A DNA stretch of 64,000 bases from Rhodoplanes sp963724735 (GCA_963724735.1 CAVRVX010000019.1:108934-172933); one strand, 5' to 3'. Shown: positions 45,150-53,786, counted from the first letter of the stretch. Translations and numbers: made by a program. The notes: a model not told the origin generated them from the letters alone.

Positions 45150-45462
45150 ACCACGGCTAGCGGCGGGACCGTAAGCAGGATCGAATGCTGTTGGCCCTGC
45201 CAGGGTGTCGGTTCGGAGTACCGGCCACCGGCGTTTCCAAGATTACCGCCGCCGAAACAGGCCGCGTCACTATTCAAGAGCTCGCGATAGAACCCTGGTG
45301 CAGGCACGCCGAGGCGGTAGCCCTCGCGCGGCACCGGCGTGAAATTAGCCACCGTCAGGACGAAATCGCTGGGATCGCTGGCGCGGCGGTATGTGGTTTT
45401 AGTCTCCTTGGCGGCCGAGCGCTCCTCAATGTGCTGGAGAAATCGCTTGTCACGACAGCTTC
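45150..45462 (-). pseudogene. glgB: 1,4-alpha-glucan branching enzyme, C-terminal fragment
   Basis: DKRFLQHIEERSAAKETKTT, YRRASDPSDFVLTVANFTPV, PREGYRLGVPAPGFYRELLN and GNLGNAGGRYSEPTPW with LTVPPLAVVCLKP are the C-terminal beta-sandwich of GlgB. The catalytic barrel is absent and the end runs into unrelated sequence. Bases 45388-45416 of this fragment recur at 46325-46353. Confidence 0.85.
45388..45416 (+). repeat. 29-bp direct repeat, left copy (right copy 46325-46353)
   Basis: GGTATGTGGTTTTAGTCTCC then TTGGCGGCC is identical at both places and in the same orientation. The left copy lies inside the glgB fragment, coding for AAKETKTTY on the minus strand; the right copy is an isolated piece of it. 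Confidence 0.9.
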
Positions 45463-45555
45463 AATTCTTAACAGGGCGATCCGCCTCCTGATGGTTGCGG
45501 CAGACGATGTAGCAGACCGTCGACGCCGGCCATCCGACACGCTAATTAGATTCAC

Positions 45556-45784
45556 TCTGCTTTTAGTCTATTCCGTGCTGCCTTATGCATGTTTTGCACT
45601 ACTTATTTAGACTATTTGGTGTGATAGTGTAATATACTCGTTATAGGCTTTTACGAATGCCAGATAGGCCCATTCGGGCGCACCGTATCCTGCAGATGAT
45701 GGAAAGACAACGGCAAGCCTACCCCCCCCTGCCACCTTCAAGGCCTCGAAACGTTCAGCGGGGCTCTGTTTCCTTAGTAAAAGT
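45556..45784 (+). repeat. 229-bp inverted repeat, left arm
   Basis: Runs from TCTGCTTTTAGTCTATTC through GGCCCATTCGGGCGCACCG to CTTAGTAAAAGT. The reverse complement is found at 46074-46302 with roughly ten differences. The outer half is AT-rich compared with the neighbourhood. Confidence 0.92.
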
Positions 45785-46073
45785 ACGCAACCATAGTGGC
45801 TTAGTGAACCGGCTGGAATGAGACAACCAGCTCGGATTTGTGAACCAGACCCCCCAGCTGAAGCCCAAATTAGTATGTTATTGATATGTAGTGCAGTTTA
45901 GTCTAAACCCGGTCTTATCGAGCAGGCAACCGAAGGAGCTATCGAGCGCAGGGTTGATGCAAGAAGTCTGGCTCAGGCGTCGCGCCAATGATCACAAGGA
46001 TGCACTGCGCCTGATCCTCGAGCCGCGCTTCCAGATAAATGCCGTCGACCCACCAATAGACGTACCGCTTGGC

Positions 46074-46302
46074 ACTTTTACTAAGTAAATAGAGCCCCGC
46101 TGAACGTTTCGAGGCCTTGAAGGTGGCAGGGGGGGGTAGGCTTGCCGTTGTCTTTCCATCATCTGCAGGATACGGTGCGCCCGAATGGGCCTATCTGGCA
46201 TTCGTAAAAGTGTATAACGAGTATATTAGACTATCAAACACAATAGCCTAAATAAGTAGTGCAAAACATGCATAAGGCAGCACTGAATAGACTAAAAGCA
46301 GA
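46074..46302 (-). repeat. 229-bp inverted repeat, right arm
   Basis: Partner of 45556-45784. The spacer of 289 bp between the arms (45785-46073) has no recognisable gene. A transcript through the whole region would fold into a hairpin of more than 200 bp. Confidence 0.92.
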
Positions 46303-46324
46303 TATCGTTTACCACTTTATTTGT

Positions 46325-46353
46325 GGTATGTGGTTTTAGTCTCCTTGGCGGCC
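46325..46353 (+). repeat. 29-bp direct repeat, right copy
   Basis: Exact copy of 45388-45416, 22 bp outside the right arm of the inverted repeat; the left copy lies 139 bp outside the left arm. Confidence 0.9.
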
Positions 46354-46833
46354 CTTTTGCCACGAGTCGGGGCAGTCGAAAGGGCATAGACTGTTTGTTC
46401 CGACCGCAGAATGCCCATTATGCCGATTAGTATATAATACGATGTTTCGCGGGCCCACCCGCGCCGGTCATCGGGCGCAGGGGATTGCGCAGTCAATGCC
46501 GCGGCCACTAGCCGCGGGTAGATCCGCAGCTGACTAGGAGAAAACGCCAGAGCTTTCGTCTCCATGCTATGCATCGCAGCCACGAGGCTCTGGATCAAAA
46601 CTGTAACACGGCCTAGCCAAGGGTAGCCGTGGAAGGCGATTTGGCGAACCGTTGCCCTACCCGAAACCGGCACAAGGGGAATGTGCCGGAAACTACACAT
46701 TCAGTTGGGTTCTTTCTGCATCTCGAAGCGACGGCCGCGAAGCCGAGCATTCCGAATCAATGTCCGTCGGGATGGACGAGCGGTGCGGCAGTTGCACCAA
46801 GACGTGGGTAAGCCTTGCTCTGCATGGGAGAAA
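46354..46833. other. gene-free stretch
   Basis: No coding sequence was recognised. TATATAATACGATG near 46430 resembles a -10 region, but no gene follows it closely. Confidence 0.35.
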
Positions 46834-46857
46834 ATGAAAAGGAAACGAAATCTTGTC

Positions 46858-47319
46858 ATGAGCGAGCGTAAAATCGAGACCGAGCTTCGCCGTCGTGAGA
46901 TCGTTCGCAGCACAAACAATCCTGTCAGTGACTACGCCGAATTGCTGTTCTGCAAGGCATTCGCATGGAAGCGGGAGGAGAACGCTGCGAGCGGATACGA
47001 TGCCATCGACGAGCAGGGCACTCGCTATCTGATCAAGGCTCGGCGAATTACCCCCACCGGCCCCTCGGGTCAATCACGGCAGTTGAGCGCAATCCGCAAT
47101 CTCGACAACCTGCCATTTGACTTTCTTGCCGGCCTTTTAGTCGACGCAAATTTCCAGGTGATCCGCGCGGTGCTTGTTCCTGTTGCAGTGGTTTGGCAAC
47201 TGGCGACATACGTTGCCTACACTAATAGCTGGCGCTTTCTGCTACGCGACCGCGTGTGGACCTTGCCCGGCGTCAGGGACGTAACTTCGGAAGTCCGATC
47301 CGCTGCAAGCCGGATTTGA
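46858..47319 (+). CDS. DUF6998-like protein, possible PD-(D/E)XK nuclease fold
   Basis: A 153-aa protein starting MSERKIETELRRREIV; 46834 (MKRKRNLVMS) is an alternative start. NPVSDYAELLFCKAF, GYDAIDEQGTRYLIKARR and SRQLSAIRNL match a family of short proteins often found with restriction or mobile genes. The D-x(n)-(I/V)-K pattern in DAIDEQGTRYLIKAR is compatible with a PD-(D/E)XK-type active site, but I cannot show activity. The frame is intact. It precedes the broken synthetase on the opposite strand. Confidence 0.6.
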   Translation: MSERKIETELRRREIVRSTNNPVSDYAELLFCKAFAWKREENAASGYDAIDEQGTRYLIKARRITPTGPSGQSRQLSAIRNLDNLPFDFLAGLLVDANFQVIRAVLVPVAVVWQLATYVAYTNSWRFLLRDRVWTLPGVRDVTSEVRSAASRI

Positions 47320-47349
47320 GTTGCACAGGCCGGGCCTAACCATCCTAGG

Positions 47350-48549
47350 AAAATAGTGCTTGCGCTCGTTTCGGCGCAGTCGCCCGGCGAGGCGAGCGCG
47401 GTGGGTACGTTCAACGCCAGGACGGCGTCGCTCTCCGGGTCGTTCGATCAGCGCCTGCAGCGTCGCCGCATAGCGGGCCGCATCGGCATCCTCGATAATG
47501 TCGACCGGATTTGACTTCGACCAAGTGGGCGGCAGCACGGAATTGAGCTTTGCCACGGTCTGCGGCGAAAGGCCTGCGAGTGTCCCTCCGAGATCGACAA
47601 CCCGGTCGACCGCGAGTACGCCGATGCCGCCGCCATTCGTCATGATGGCGAGGCGTTTGCCCTCGAACGGGCTGAGACGCCCCAGCGTCTCGGCCGCCGC
47701 GAACAATTCGTCGAGGTCGAACACACGCAGCAGACCCGCGCGCCGAAAGGCCGCGGCGTAGACGGCATCGACGCCGGCGAGCGCACCGGTATGGGTGGCC
47801 GCGGCGCGGGCGGCCTGCACATGGCGTCCCGCCTTCACCACGATCACCGGTTTCACGCGCGCGGCCGCGCGAGCCGCCGACATGAATTTCCGCACGCCGG
47901 AGATCGAACTCGATGTACATCAGGATCGCCCTGGTCTTGCGGTCGAGGGCGAAATAGTCGAGGAGGTCGCCGAAATCGATGTCAAGGGCGTCGCCAATCG
48001 AGACGATGCCGGAAAAGCCGATCGACCGCTCCGCCGCCCATTCCACGAGCCCCGCCGCCAAGCCGCCCGACTGCGAAATGAGCGCGAGGTCGCCGATCTT
48101 CGGCTGATGGACCGCAAAGCTCGCATTGAGCCGCGCGCTCGGCACGAACAGGCCGAGACAGTTGGGCCCGAGCAGCCGTAGGCCGTGAGCGCGCGCCGCC
48201 TGCCTCGCCTGCTCGGCGAGCGAGCCCGGCCCATGGCCAAGCCCTGCGGTGATCACGATGGCACGGCCACCCCGTGCGCCCCGGCGCTCGCGACGAGACC
48301 CGGCACCTCCGACGCGGGGGTGGTGACGATCATCAGATCTGGGGCGGGGTCGAGCGCCTCGATGCTTGGAACCGTGGCCCGCCCATCGATCTCCGGATGA
48401 CGGGGATTGACCAGGTGTATCGGGCCCTTGAACCCTGCTCCGCGCAGATTATTCAGCACGATCCGGCCGAGCGAGGACTTCCGCGGGCTCGCGCCCACGA
48501 CGGCGATCGCGCGAGGAGCAAACAGCGATTTCAGTCGGTAAGTGCTCAT
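47350..48549 (-). pseudogene. NDP-forming acyl-CoA synthetase, N-terminal half (inverted)
   Basis: MSTYRLKSLFAPRAIAVVGA is the CoA-binding domain start (ATG 48549). A frameshift near 48255 leads to ITAGLGHGPGSLAEQARQAA and HGLRLLGPNCLGLFVPSARL (phospho-His region, SQSGG next). A second shift near 47900 leads to PVIVVKAGRH, ATHTGALAGVDAVYAAAFR and KSNPVDIIEDA. A third near 47440 leads to NVPTALASPGD, where homology stops. The rest of the enzyme is on the plus strand from 49.9 kb. Confidence 0.85.
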
Positions 48550-48790
48550 GAGAAGCGCCTTCTGTCTCGCCGCTCGGCGCCACGCTGGTAGGTGACGACG
48601 GCCGAATCACCGCTAGCCTCACGTCAAAGCGACTCGCCCGTTTCTGCTAAGGACAGTCTTATCAGTCACGCCAACGGACCCTGGAAGGTTCGTAAGCAAT
48701 GGCCCGATCATGTGCTGATTGTGTGACCGGAAAGGATCGCGTGGCGTCGAGGAGCCTGTCTCGGCCCCGGTTGATTTGCCTTTGCGCGGG

Positions 48791-49210
48791 TCATTCTTTC
48801 GCCCGGACCACCAGGACGGGACATGGCGCGTGCCGCATGACGGCTTCGGCAACGCTGCCAAGCAGCGCGCGTTGCATTCCGCTGCGGCCATGGCTGCCTA
48901 TGACGATGAGGTCGGCAGGCCACTCCCGTGCTGCCTTGACGATCTCTGCGCCGGGCGCGCCGACTTGGAGGAATTTCAACATGCTCGATTTCGGCGCCAA
49001 GCGCTCGGAGAAATCGCTGAGCAGCTTCTTCCCCTCTTGTTCGGCCGACGCAATCAATTCGCCTGGGCCCGAGTAGCCGACCGGCGTGTCGATGACGTAG
49101 ACCAGCGCCGTCTCAGCGTTTAGCGCGCGGGCAAGCTCCATGCCGATGTCAGTAGCATGTGCAGCCACTGGCTCTTCGTCAACTGCTAGAAGGATTTTCT
49201 TGAAGGACAT
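48791..49210 (-). CDS. universal stress protein (UspA family)
   Basis: A 139-aa protein, MSFKKILLAVDEEPVAAHAT, with LIVIGSHGRSGMQRALLGSV, the ATP-binding G-2x-G-9x-G(S/T) motif, and CPVLVVRA at the end. Upstream codons to 49384 are open but not part of the family. It lies between the two halves of the broken synthetase, within the segment that appears inverted. Such Usp genes are typical of low-oxygen/stress clusters with acyl-CoA synthetases and phasins. Confidence 0.92.
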   Translation of the reverse strand: MSFKKILLAVDEEPVAAHATDIGMELARALNAETALVYVIDTPVGYSGPGELIASAEQEGKKLLSDFSERLAPKSSMLKFLQVGAPGAEIVKAAREWPADLIVIGSHGRSGMQRALLGSVAEAVMRHAPCPVLVVRAKE

Positions 49211-49395
49211 GGCGAACTTCTTGCGAATAAGATTGAGGGGCGCGGTTCGTAGAGTTCTATCGACCCACTCGTTGTGTGTCCCTGCCTTTGCCGACGAACA
49301 ACGGATCGCTGGAGAGCTGGAAGCTCTTGGAGCGATGCGACTGAACGCCAAACGATGCGACTGAACGCCAAACAAGGCAAGCATGTGTCGGTCAG

Positions 49396-49795
49396 CCGAA
49401 CGCTGGCGTCGATTGGGATTCCAAGATCGACATTCTAACGACTGGTACGGCCGCTACCAGGACGGTGGAATTGAAGCTCTGAAGGACGGCAAACCCAAAC
49501 CGCAGCGGGTCTGGAACAAGATCCCCGAAGAGATCGGCGCGGCGATCGTCAATCGGGCCCTTGAGAAGCCGGATTTGTCGCCGCGCGAACTGGCCGTCAA
49601 CTTCACGGATACGAAGGCCAGCTTTGTGTCCGAGGCCAGCGTTTATCGGTCCATCCTACGTGTCGAGCGAGCTTGGTGATTGGCTCAAGGACAAGGGCAT
49701 TCGCCATATCCGCGGCAAGCCTTATCACCCGATGACCCAGGGCAAGATCGAGCGATATCACCGCTCGATGAAAAACCGGCTGGGAGGAAAATCGG
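49396..49795 (+). pseudogene. IS3/IS481-like transposase, internally deleted
   Basis: The N-terminal part has HSNDWYGRYQDGGIEALKDG, VWNKIPEEIGAAIVNRALEK and SPRELAVNFTDTKASFVSEA. After ASVYR the core is deleted; YVSSELGDWLKDKGIRHIRG and PYHPMTQGKIERYHRSMKN, the rve domain's Glu region, follow in another frame. The remainder is cut off at about 49795. It lies at the right border of the inverted segment. Confidence 0.8.
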
Positions 49796-49889
49796 CGAGC
49801 CCAGGCCGTCGAAGAGGTCAAATGCTTCGCCGGCCCGGACCCGCCGAAAGCAGAGCGGGGAAACTGTGCTCACCTGCTCGCCTGGGACG

Positions 49890-50690
49890 GAGTACCCGGC
49901 GGTCGTTCGCGTCGTGCGGCAGGAGCTCGCGAAGCGCGCCGCGTCCAAGCCGGTGCTGGCGGTCTGGGTCGGCGACGACGGCCGCGCCGCGAAGGCGTTC
50001 GACGCCGCCGCGATCCCCTATTACAGCAGCGAGACCGACGCGATCCGCGGTTTCATGCACCTCGTGCGTTATGTCGAAGCGAATCGCCACTTGATGGAAA
50101 CGCCGCCGAGCGTGCCCACCCAGTTTGCGTCCGACACCGAAACGGCGCGCCAAGTCATCGCCGAGGCGCTCGCAGCCGGCAAGACCTGGCTCGATCCGCT
50201 CGAAGTCAACCGGCTCTTCAACGCCTATGGGATTCCTATTTCGCCGGCGATTTTCGCGCAGAATGGCAAGGAGGCGGCCGTGGCGGCGCGGTCTTTTTTG
50301 CAGCAGGGGAAGGGCGTCGTCGTAAAGGTCCTCTCCCCCGACATCATTCACAAGTCAGACGTGGACGGGGTCCGGCTCAATCTGACCAGCGAAAAGGCGG
50401 TCGAGGCGGAAACCGAGGACATTTTAAAGCGTGCGCACGCGGCCAGGCCGGCCGCGCTTCTTAGTGGTGTGACCGTCCATCCGATGTTCCTGCGGCCGAA
50501 GGCGCGCGAACTGATCATCGGTCTCGCCGACGACCCGACCTTTGGCCCGATCATCGTGTTTGGCAGCGGCGGGACGGCGGTCGAGGTCGTCGATGACAAG
50601 GCTTTGGCGCTTCCACCGCTTGACCTGAAGCTCGCCAGCGACCTCATCGATCGTACGCGGGTGTCGCGCCTGCTGCACGGCTACCACAGC
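49890..50690 (+). pseudogene. NDP-forming acyl-CoA synthetase, C-terminal half
   Basis: KPVLAVWVGDDGRAAKAFDA, SETDAIRGFMHLVRYVEAN and then the ATP-grasp beta part: LDPLEVNRLFNAYGIPISPA, VVVKVLSPDIIHKSDVDGVR, VHPMFLRPKARELIIGLADD and GTAVEVVDDKALALPPLDL. It starts where the minus-strand half at 47.35 kb ends, so the two are parts of one gene of about 700 codons. After RTRVSRLLHGY the sequence joins a primase fragment. There is no start of its own. Confidence 0.87.
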
Positions 50691-50696
50691 GCGTGC

Positions 50697-51135
50697 GCAA
50701 GCGGCTGTATGACTTCACCGACGGTGCGCAATACTACGATGCCGAGGGCGCGCTGAAGCCCTGGTCACCAACCAGGCGCAAGGTCGTGACCTGCTCGACG
50801 CGCTCACCGCGTTGATTGATATCCCGGAGGAAATCGAGGACCAGCCCTGCTGGTTGGATGGTCGCAACGACGACGGTGGGCCGTACGTAGCCTGCGCCAA
50901 CGGGCTGCTCGACGTGAGCACACAGGATTTGTTGCCGCACACGCCGCTGTATTTCAATCAGACCTCAGTGCCGTTTGACTATGATCCATCGGCGCCGCCG
51001 CCTAGGAAATGGCTGGAATTTCTCAACCAACTATGGTCGCCTATTGACGCGCACGGAGCGGAGGCGCCAAAGGATAACCCTGCCATTGCTGCTCTCGGCG
51101 AGTGGTTCGGTTATGTCGTGTCGGGGCGCACCGAC
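50697..51135 (+). pseudogene. phage/plasmid primase-helicase (P4/D5 type), internal fragment
   Basis: RLYDFTDGAQYYDAEGALKP, then after a shift near 50790 LTALIDIPEEIEDQPCWLDG, ACANGLLDVSTQDLLPHTPL and WFGYVVSGRTD match the region just before the Walker A motif of D5/P4-type primase-helicases. The ATPase itself is gone; the frame fuses directly to arsC. It points to a lost phage, plasmid or P4-like element. Confidence 0.75.
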
Positions 51136-51888
51136 GTGAGGCTGGCCGTGGCTGATCGTCCTTACAACGTGCTGTTCCTTTGCACCGGCAACTCGGCGCG
51201 CTCAATCATGGCGGAAGCGATCTTGAACAAGTTAGGCGCGGGAAACTTCCGCGCCTACAGCACCGGGAGTCGCCCGAAGGGGCGGGTGCATCCCGAGGCC
51301 CTGCAGCTCCTCCAGGGGCTCGGCTACGATACATCCGGCTTTCGCTCGAAGTCATGGGATGAGTTCGCGTTAGCTGGCGGCCCGGAACTCGATTTTGCGT
51401 TTACGGTCTGCGACAACGCGGCGGCCGAGACATGCCCGGTGTGGCCGGGCCAGCCGATGACGGCGCACTGGGGCGTGCCTGATCCTGTCGAGGCCAAAGG
51501 CTCACCGGCCGAAGTCGGTCTGGCCTTCAAGGATGCGTACCGCATGCTGCATCAGCGCATCGGAATCTTCACGTCGCTGCCGCTCCGCTCGCTCGATCGA
51601 TTGAGCCTGCAGAAACGGGTCGACGATATCGGCCGGACCCGAGAGGTGCCGGCGCGATCCGGCGCGGCGCTCGCGACCGTCGTCGGCGTGCTGGTCGAGG
51701 TGCCGGTCATGCTCTCGGTCGTCCATATCACCTTACGGACCAAGGCCTGGTACGAGCGTCGCGGTGATGCGAATGTCGTTGAGAGAAGATCGCGGGCAGT
51801 GTCGGAGCACAACCATGAAAAAGTTCTCTCGAGTGCCGTACGCCATTCTCGTACTCGCGCTAGTGGGGCTAACCATCGCGTTTTATGA
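50812..51888 (+). CDS. arsC: chimeric ORF: primase fragment + arsenate reductase + Acr3 C-terminus
   Basis: One open frame of 358 aa. Residues 1-108 are the primase fragment. From YNVLFLCTGNSARSIMAEAI it is a complete thioredoxin-type low-molecular-weight-phosphatase arsenate reductase (CTGNSARS P-loop, VCDNAAAETCPVWPGQPMTA with the redox Cys, MTAHWGVPDP with the general acid). After LQKRVDDIGRT it jumps to GAALATVVGVLVEVPVMLSV, the C-terminus of an Acr3 arsenite exporter. ArsC could be translated alone from GTG 51148. The Acr3 body is deleted, so arsenite export is lost here. Confidence 0.8.
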   Translation: MIDIPEEIEDQPCWLDGRNDDGGPYVACANGLLDVSTQDLLPHTPLYFNQTSVPFDYDPSAPPPRKWLEFLNQLWSPIDAHGAEAPKDNPAIAALGEWFGYVVSGRTDVRLAVADRPYNVLFLCTGNSARSIMAEAILNKLGAGNFRAYSTGSRPKGRVHPEALQLLQGLGYDTSGFRSKSWDEFALAGGPELDFAFTVCDNAAAETCPVWPGQPMTAHWGVPDPVEAKGSPAEVGLAFKDAYRMLHQRIGIFTSLPLRSLDRLSLQKRVDDIGRTREVPARSGAALATVVGVLVEVPVMLSVVHITLRTKAWYERRGDANVVERRSRAVSEHNHEKVLSSAVRHSRTRASGANHRVL

Positions 51889-52257
51889 CGCCTACGCAAT
51901 CTATAACGGCCAAGCGCTGTGGTGTCCGCCTCCCATCAACACGAAGTTGCGAGCAGTCCGTATGCACGCATCTTCGATCTGCCGGTGGGATATTTCGGCG
52001 TAGTCTACTACTTGTACATGTTCGGCCTAGCGACGCTGCTCGTATTCGATCCATTTTCGCGCGGGCTGCGAATCGGTGCGTTTGTTTATGCCGCGTTGGG
52101 CGCGTGCTTTTCGGTTTATTTCATGTACTTGCAGATTAGTTTCATCCACGCCTTTTGCATTTACTGTCTCGTATCGGCGGTCACGACCCTTCTTTTGCTG
52201 CTTGCAGCGCTCTTACATCTCAGAGTCGAGTCGGTCGTTTCAAAGCGTCGCCCCTGA
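51815..52257 (+). pseudogene. vitamin K epoxide reductase (VKOR) family protein, frameshifted
   Basis: MKKFSRVPYAILVLALVGLT starts at ATG 51815 and reads to LWCPPPIN; then the frame shifts and continues as EVASSPYARIFDLPVGYFGV, followed by three more membrane helices and the redox pair in HAFCIYCLVSA. The expected Asn-Gly-Cys-As(n) loop between the two parts is deleted (about 7 bp), removing a conserved Cys. Bacterial VKORs reoxidise DsbA-like proteins; this copy would be impaired even if read through. Confidence 0.8.
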
Positions 52258-52447
52258 TGAGGAGGCCAATTCGGCCCTGGAGGCCAAGATCGTGACGTGT
52301 CGACCCATGAATGACGGCTCCTGGCACTCTTCGCCAATTCGCTGCGCTGCAACGGGGCGTCCGCAGCTGGGGGCAGACCGTCCGTGGCGGACACGCTGTC
52401 TCGACAGCCGCCCGTGACCCATACGCGACATTGTAGGGCTCGACGGA

Positions 52448-52745
52448 AACGCACATCCGCGTTGAAGCAGACCTCGTCGATCAGCTGTTCAATTCGAGCG
52501 AGAAACGGCTCGCGCGGCTACTCCTGCTGTTGGCGAATTTTGGCAAAGAGGGGAAGCCAGAGCCGGTGATCGCCAAGATCAGCCAGGAGACGCTGGCGGA
52601 AATGATCGGCACGACGCGCGCCCGCGTCAGTTTTTTCATGAACAAGGTCCGCCAGCTGGGCCTCATCGATTACAACGGCGGCATTGCAGTCCATAGCTCG
52701 CTGTTGAACATGGTTCTGCACGATCAGCCGCAGATCAGGATTTGA
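52448..52745 (+). pseudogene. Crp/Fnr-family regulator, C-terminal HTH fragment
   Basis: EADLVDQLFNSSEKRLARLL, ISQETLAEMIGTTRARVSFF and MNKVRQLGLIDYNGGIAVHS form the winged HTH of a Crp/Fnr regulator, with the recognition helix TTRARVSFFMNK. The cNMP-like sensory domain is missing, and the upstream sequence is unrelated. ATG 52530 could start a 71-aa HTH-only peptide, but the fold would be incomplete. Confidence 0.8.
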
Positions 52746-52891
52746 ATTGAACTGTGCGCCTCTTTCGATGTGAGCAATTCTGCACAGTTTTTACTACGAC
52801 ACTGGTGTAAGTTTTCACGCAGCGCGGAGCGCCGCCTCTGCTGCGGCAGTTCAGCGTCCGTGCTGGAGGCCATAGCCGAGGGAGGCGAGTG

Positions 52892-53233
52892 ATGGCATTG
52901 GCATCTGTGACACGCGAGCAGTTCGAGATCAGAAGCGAAGTGGAACTAGTCCATATTCCGACCGGAGCTGAGTTTCGGGCGTATCCTTACAGCGATGTCG
53001 ATGACATGCTGCAAAGCGTCAAAGTGAGTTGGGGCCGAGCCGGCGCGCCGGCAGGCGACTACGCCGAGCAAGTCCGATGTACGGCATCGGAGTTGCTGCT
53101 TGAGCGAGCGCATCAAGTGTCCAGAGGTCGGCGATTTACTCGTCAGCACAATGGAGAGCGCTATGAGCACGAGCCCAACACCGCAGTTCGAGATTCCCAA
53201 CGACATGCGGACCGTGGCAGAGCAAAACGTTGA
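52892..53233 (+). CDS. conserved hypothetical protein, C-terminus frameshifted
   Basis: MALASVTREQFEIRSEVELV, IPTGAEFRAYPYSDVDDM and SVKVSWGRAGAP match a short Bradyrhizobium-type conserved protein of about 85 aa. After ELLLERAHQ the frame runs on to 53233 through the start of the phasin gene, so the native end is probably near 53110 and the last 35 residues are foreign. AGGGAGG precedes ATG 52892. The role is unknown; it usually sits with phasin genes. Confidence 0.55.
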   Translation: MALASVTREQFEIRSEVELVHIPTGAEFRAYPYSDVDDMLQSVKVSWGRAGAPAGDYAEQVRCTASELLLERAHQVSRGRRFTRQHNGERYEHEPNTAVRDSQRHADRGRAKR

Positions 53234-53561
53234 ACAAGCCGAGCTGGCGTTCAACAATTGCATGCAGGCGGCTCAGGAAGCCGTTTCCGCCTTGGACCAG
53301 TGGATCAAGGCGAGCCAGGTCGGCGCGCTGGGCATCAGCAAGAAGGCGATGAGCTTTGCCCAGCGTAACGTTCTCTCGGCGTTCGAATTCGCCCAGAAGA
53401 TCGTCCAGGCCAAGGACATCCATGAATTCATCCGGATGCAGACCGAGTTCGTTCAGTCGCAGGTCCAGGTCCTGAGCGAGCAGGTGAAGGACTTGGGCGA
53501 GACCGCCACCAAGACTGCCATGGACGTGAAGGACTTGGGCGAGACCGCCACCAAAGCCTGA
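53163..53561 (+). CDS. phasin family protein
   Basis: A 132-aa helical protein, MSTSPTPQFEIPNDMRTVAE, with FNNCMQAAQEAVSALDQW and FAQKIVQAKDIHEFIRMQTE, the phasin core for PHA granule coating. The C-terminus carries two tandem copies of VKDLGETATK encoded by near-identical DNA (53486-53560). PHA depolymerase follows 225 bp downstream in the same direction. It differs from the phasin at 34.4 kb. Confidence 0.9.
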   Translation: MSTSPTPQFEIPNDMRTVAEQNVEQAELAFNNCMQAAQEAVSALDQWIKASQVGALGISKKAMSFAQRNVLSAFEFAQKIVQAKDIHEFIRMQTEFVQSQVQVLSEQVKDLGETATKTAMDVKDLGETATKA

Positions 53562-53589
53562 GCAAAAATAAATCGGTGGTGCTGGCAAG

Positions 53590-53617
53590 AAGGCCGCCGA
53601 GCTGGGGGCCTTTTCTT
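53590..53617 (+). terminator. probable intrinsic terminator after the phasin gene
   Basis: GGCCGCC and GGGGGCC pair (one mismatch) around a short loop and are followed by TTTTCTT, 30 bp after the phasin stop. Confidence 0.55.
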
Positions 53618-53635
53618 CCGGCATCGGGATTGGGT

Positions 53636-53673
53636 CGGATTAACCCAACTTTGCGCAAGTTTGGGTTAATCCG
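53636..53673. promoter_or_regulatory. near-perfect palindrome between phasin and PHA depolymerase
   Basis: CGGATTAACCCAACTT, TGCGC and AAGTTTGGGTTAATCCG form inverted arms with a single extra base, 114 bp before the depolymerase start. No T run follows, so an operator or a second RNA hairpin is more likely than a terminator. Confidence 0.55.
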
Positions 53674-53786
53674 CCGACGTGTCCGAGCTGCCGAAGAATG
53701 CCCTTGTGAGCTTGACTTTAGGCCAATTTGGATAACGCGGGGGAAAGTGCATTTGCGGGTTAATATAAGTCTCTAGGAGTAAAATC

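Noticed and set aside
45556..46302. The 229-bp arms as a CRISPR-like or phage repeat array
   Set aside because: There are only two copies, inverted, far longer than CRISPR repeats, and there are no cas genes.
46858..47319. DUF6998-like protein as part of a restriction-modification or defence system
   Set aside because: No methyltransferase, helicase or partner gene is nearby; a nuclease-like fold alone does not support a defence system.
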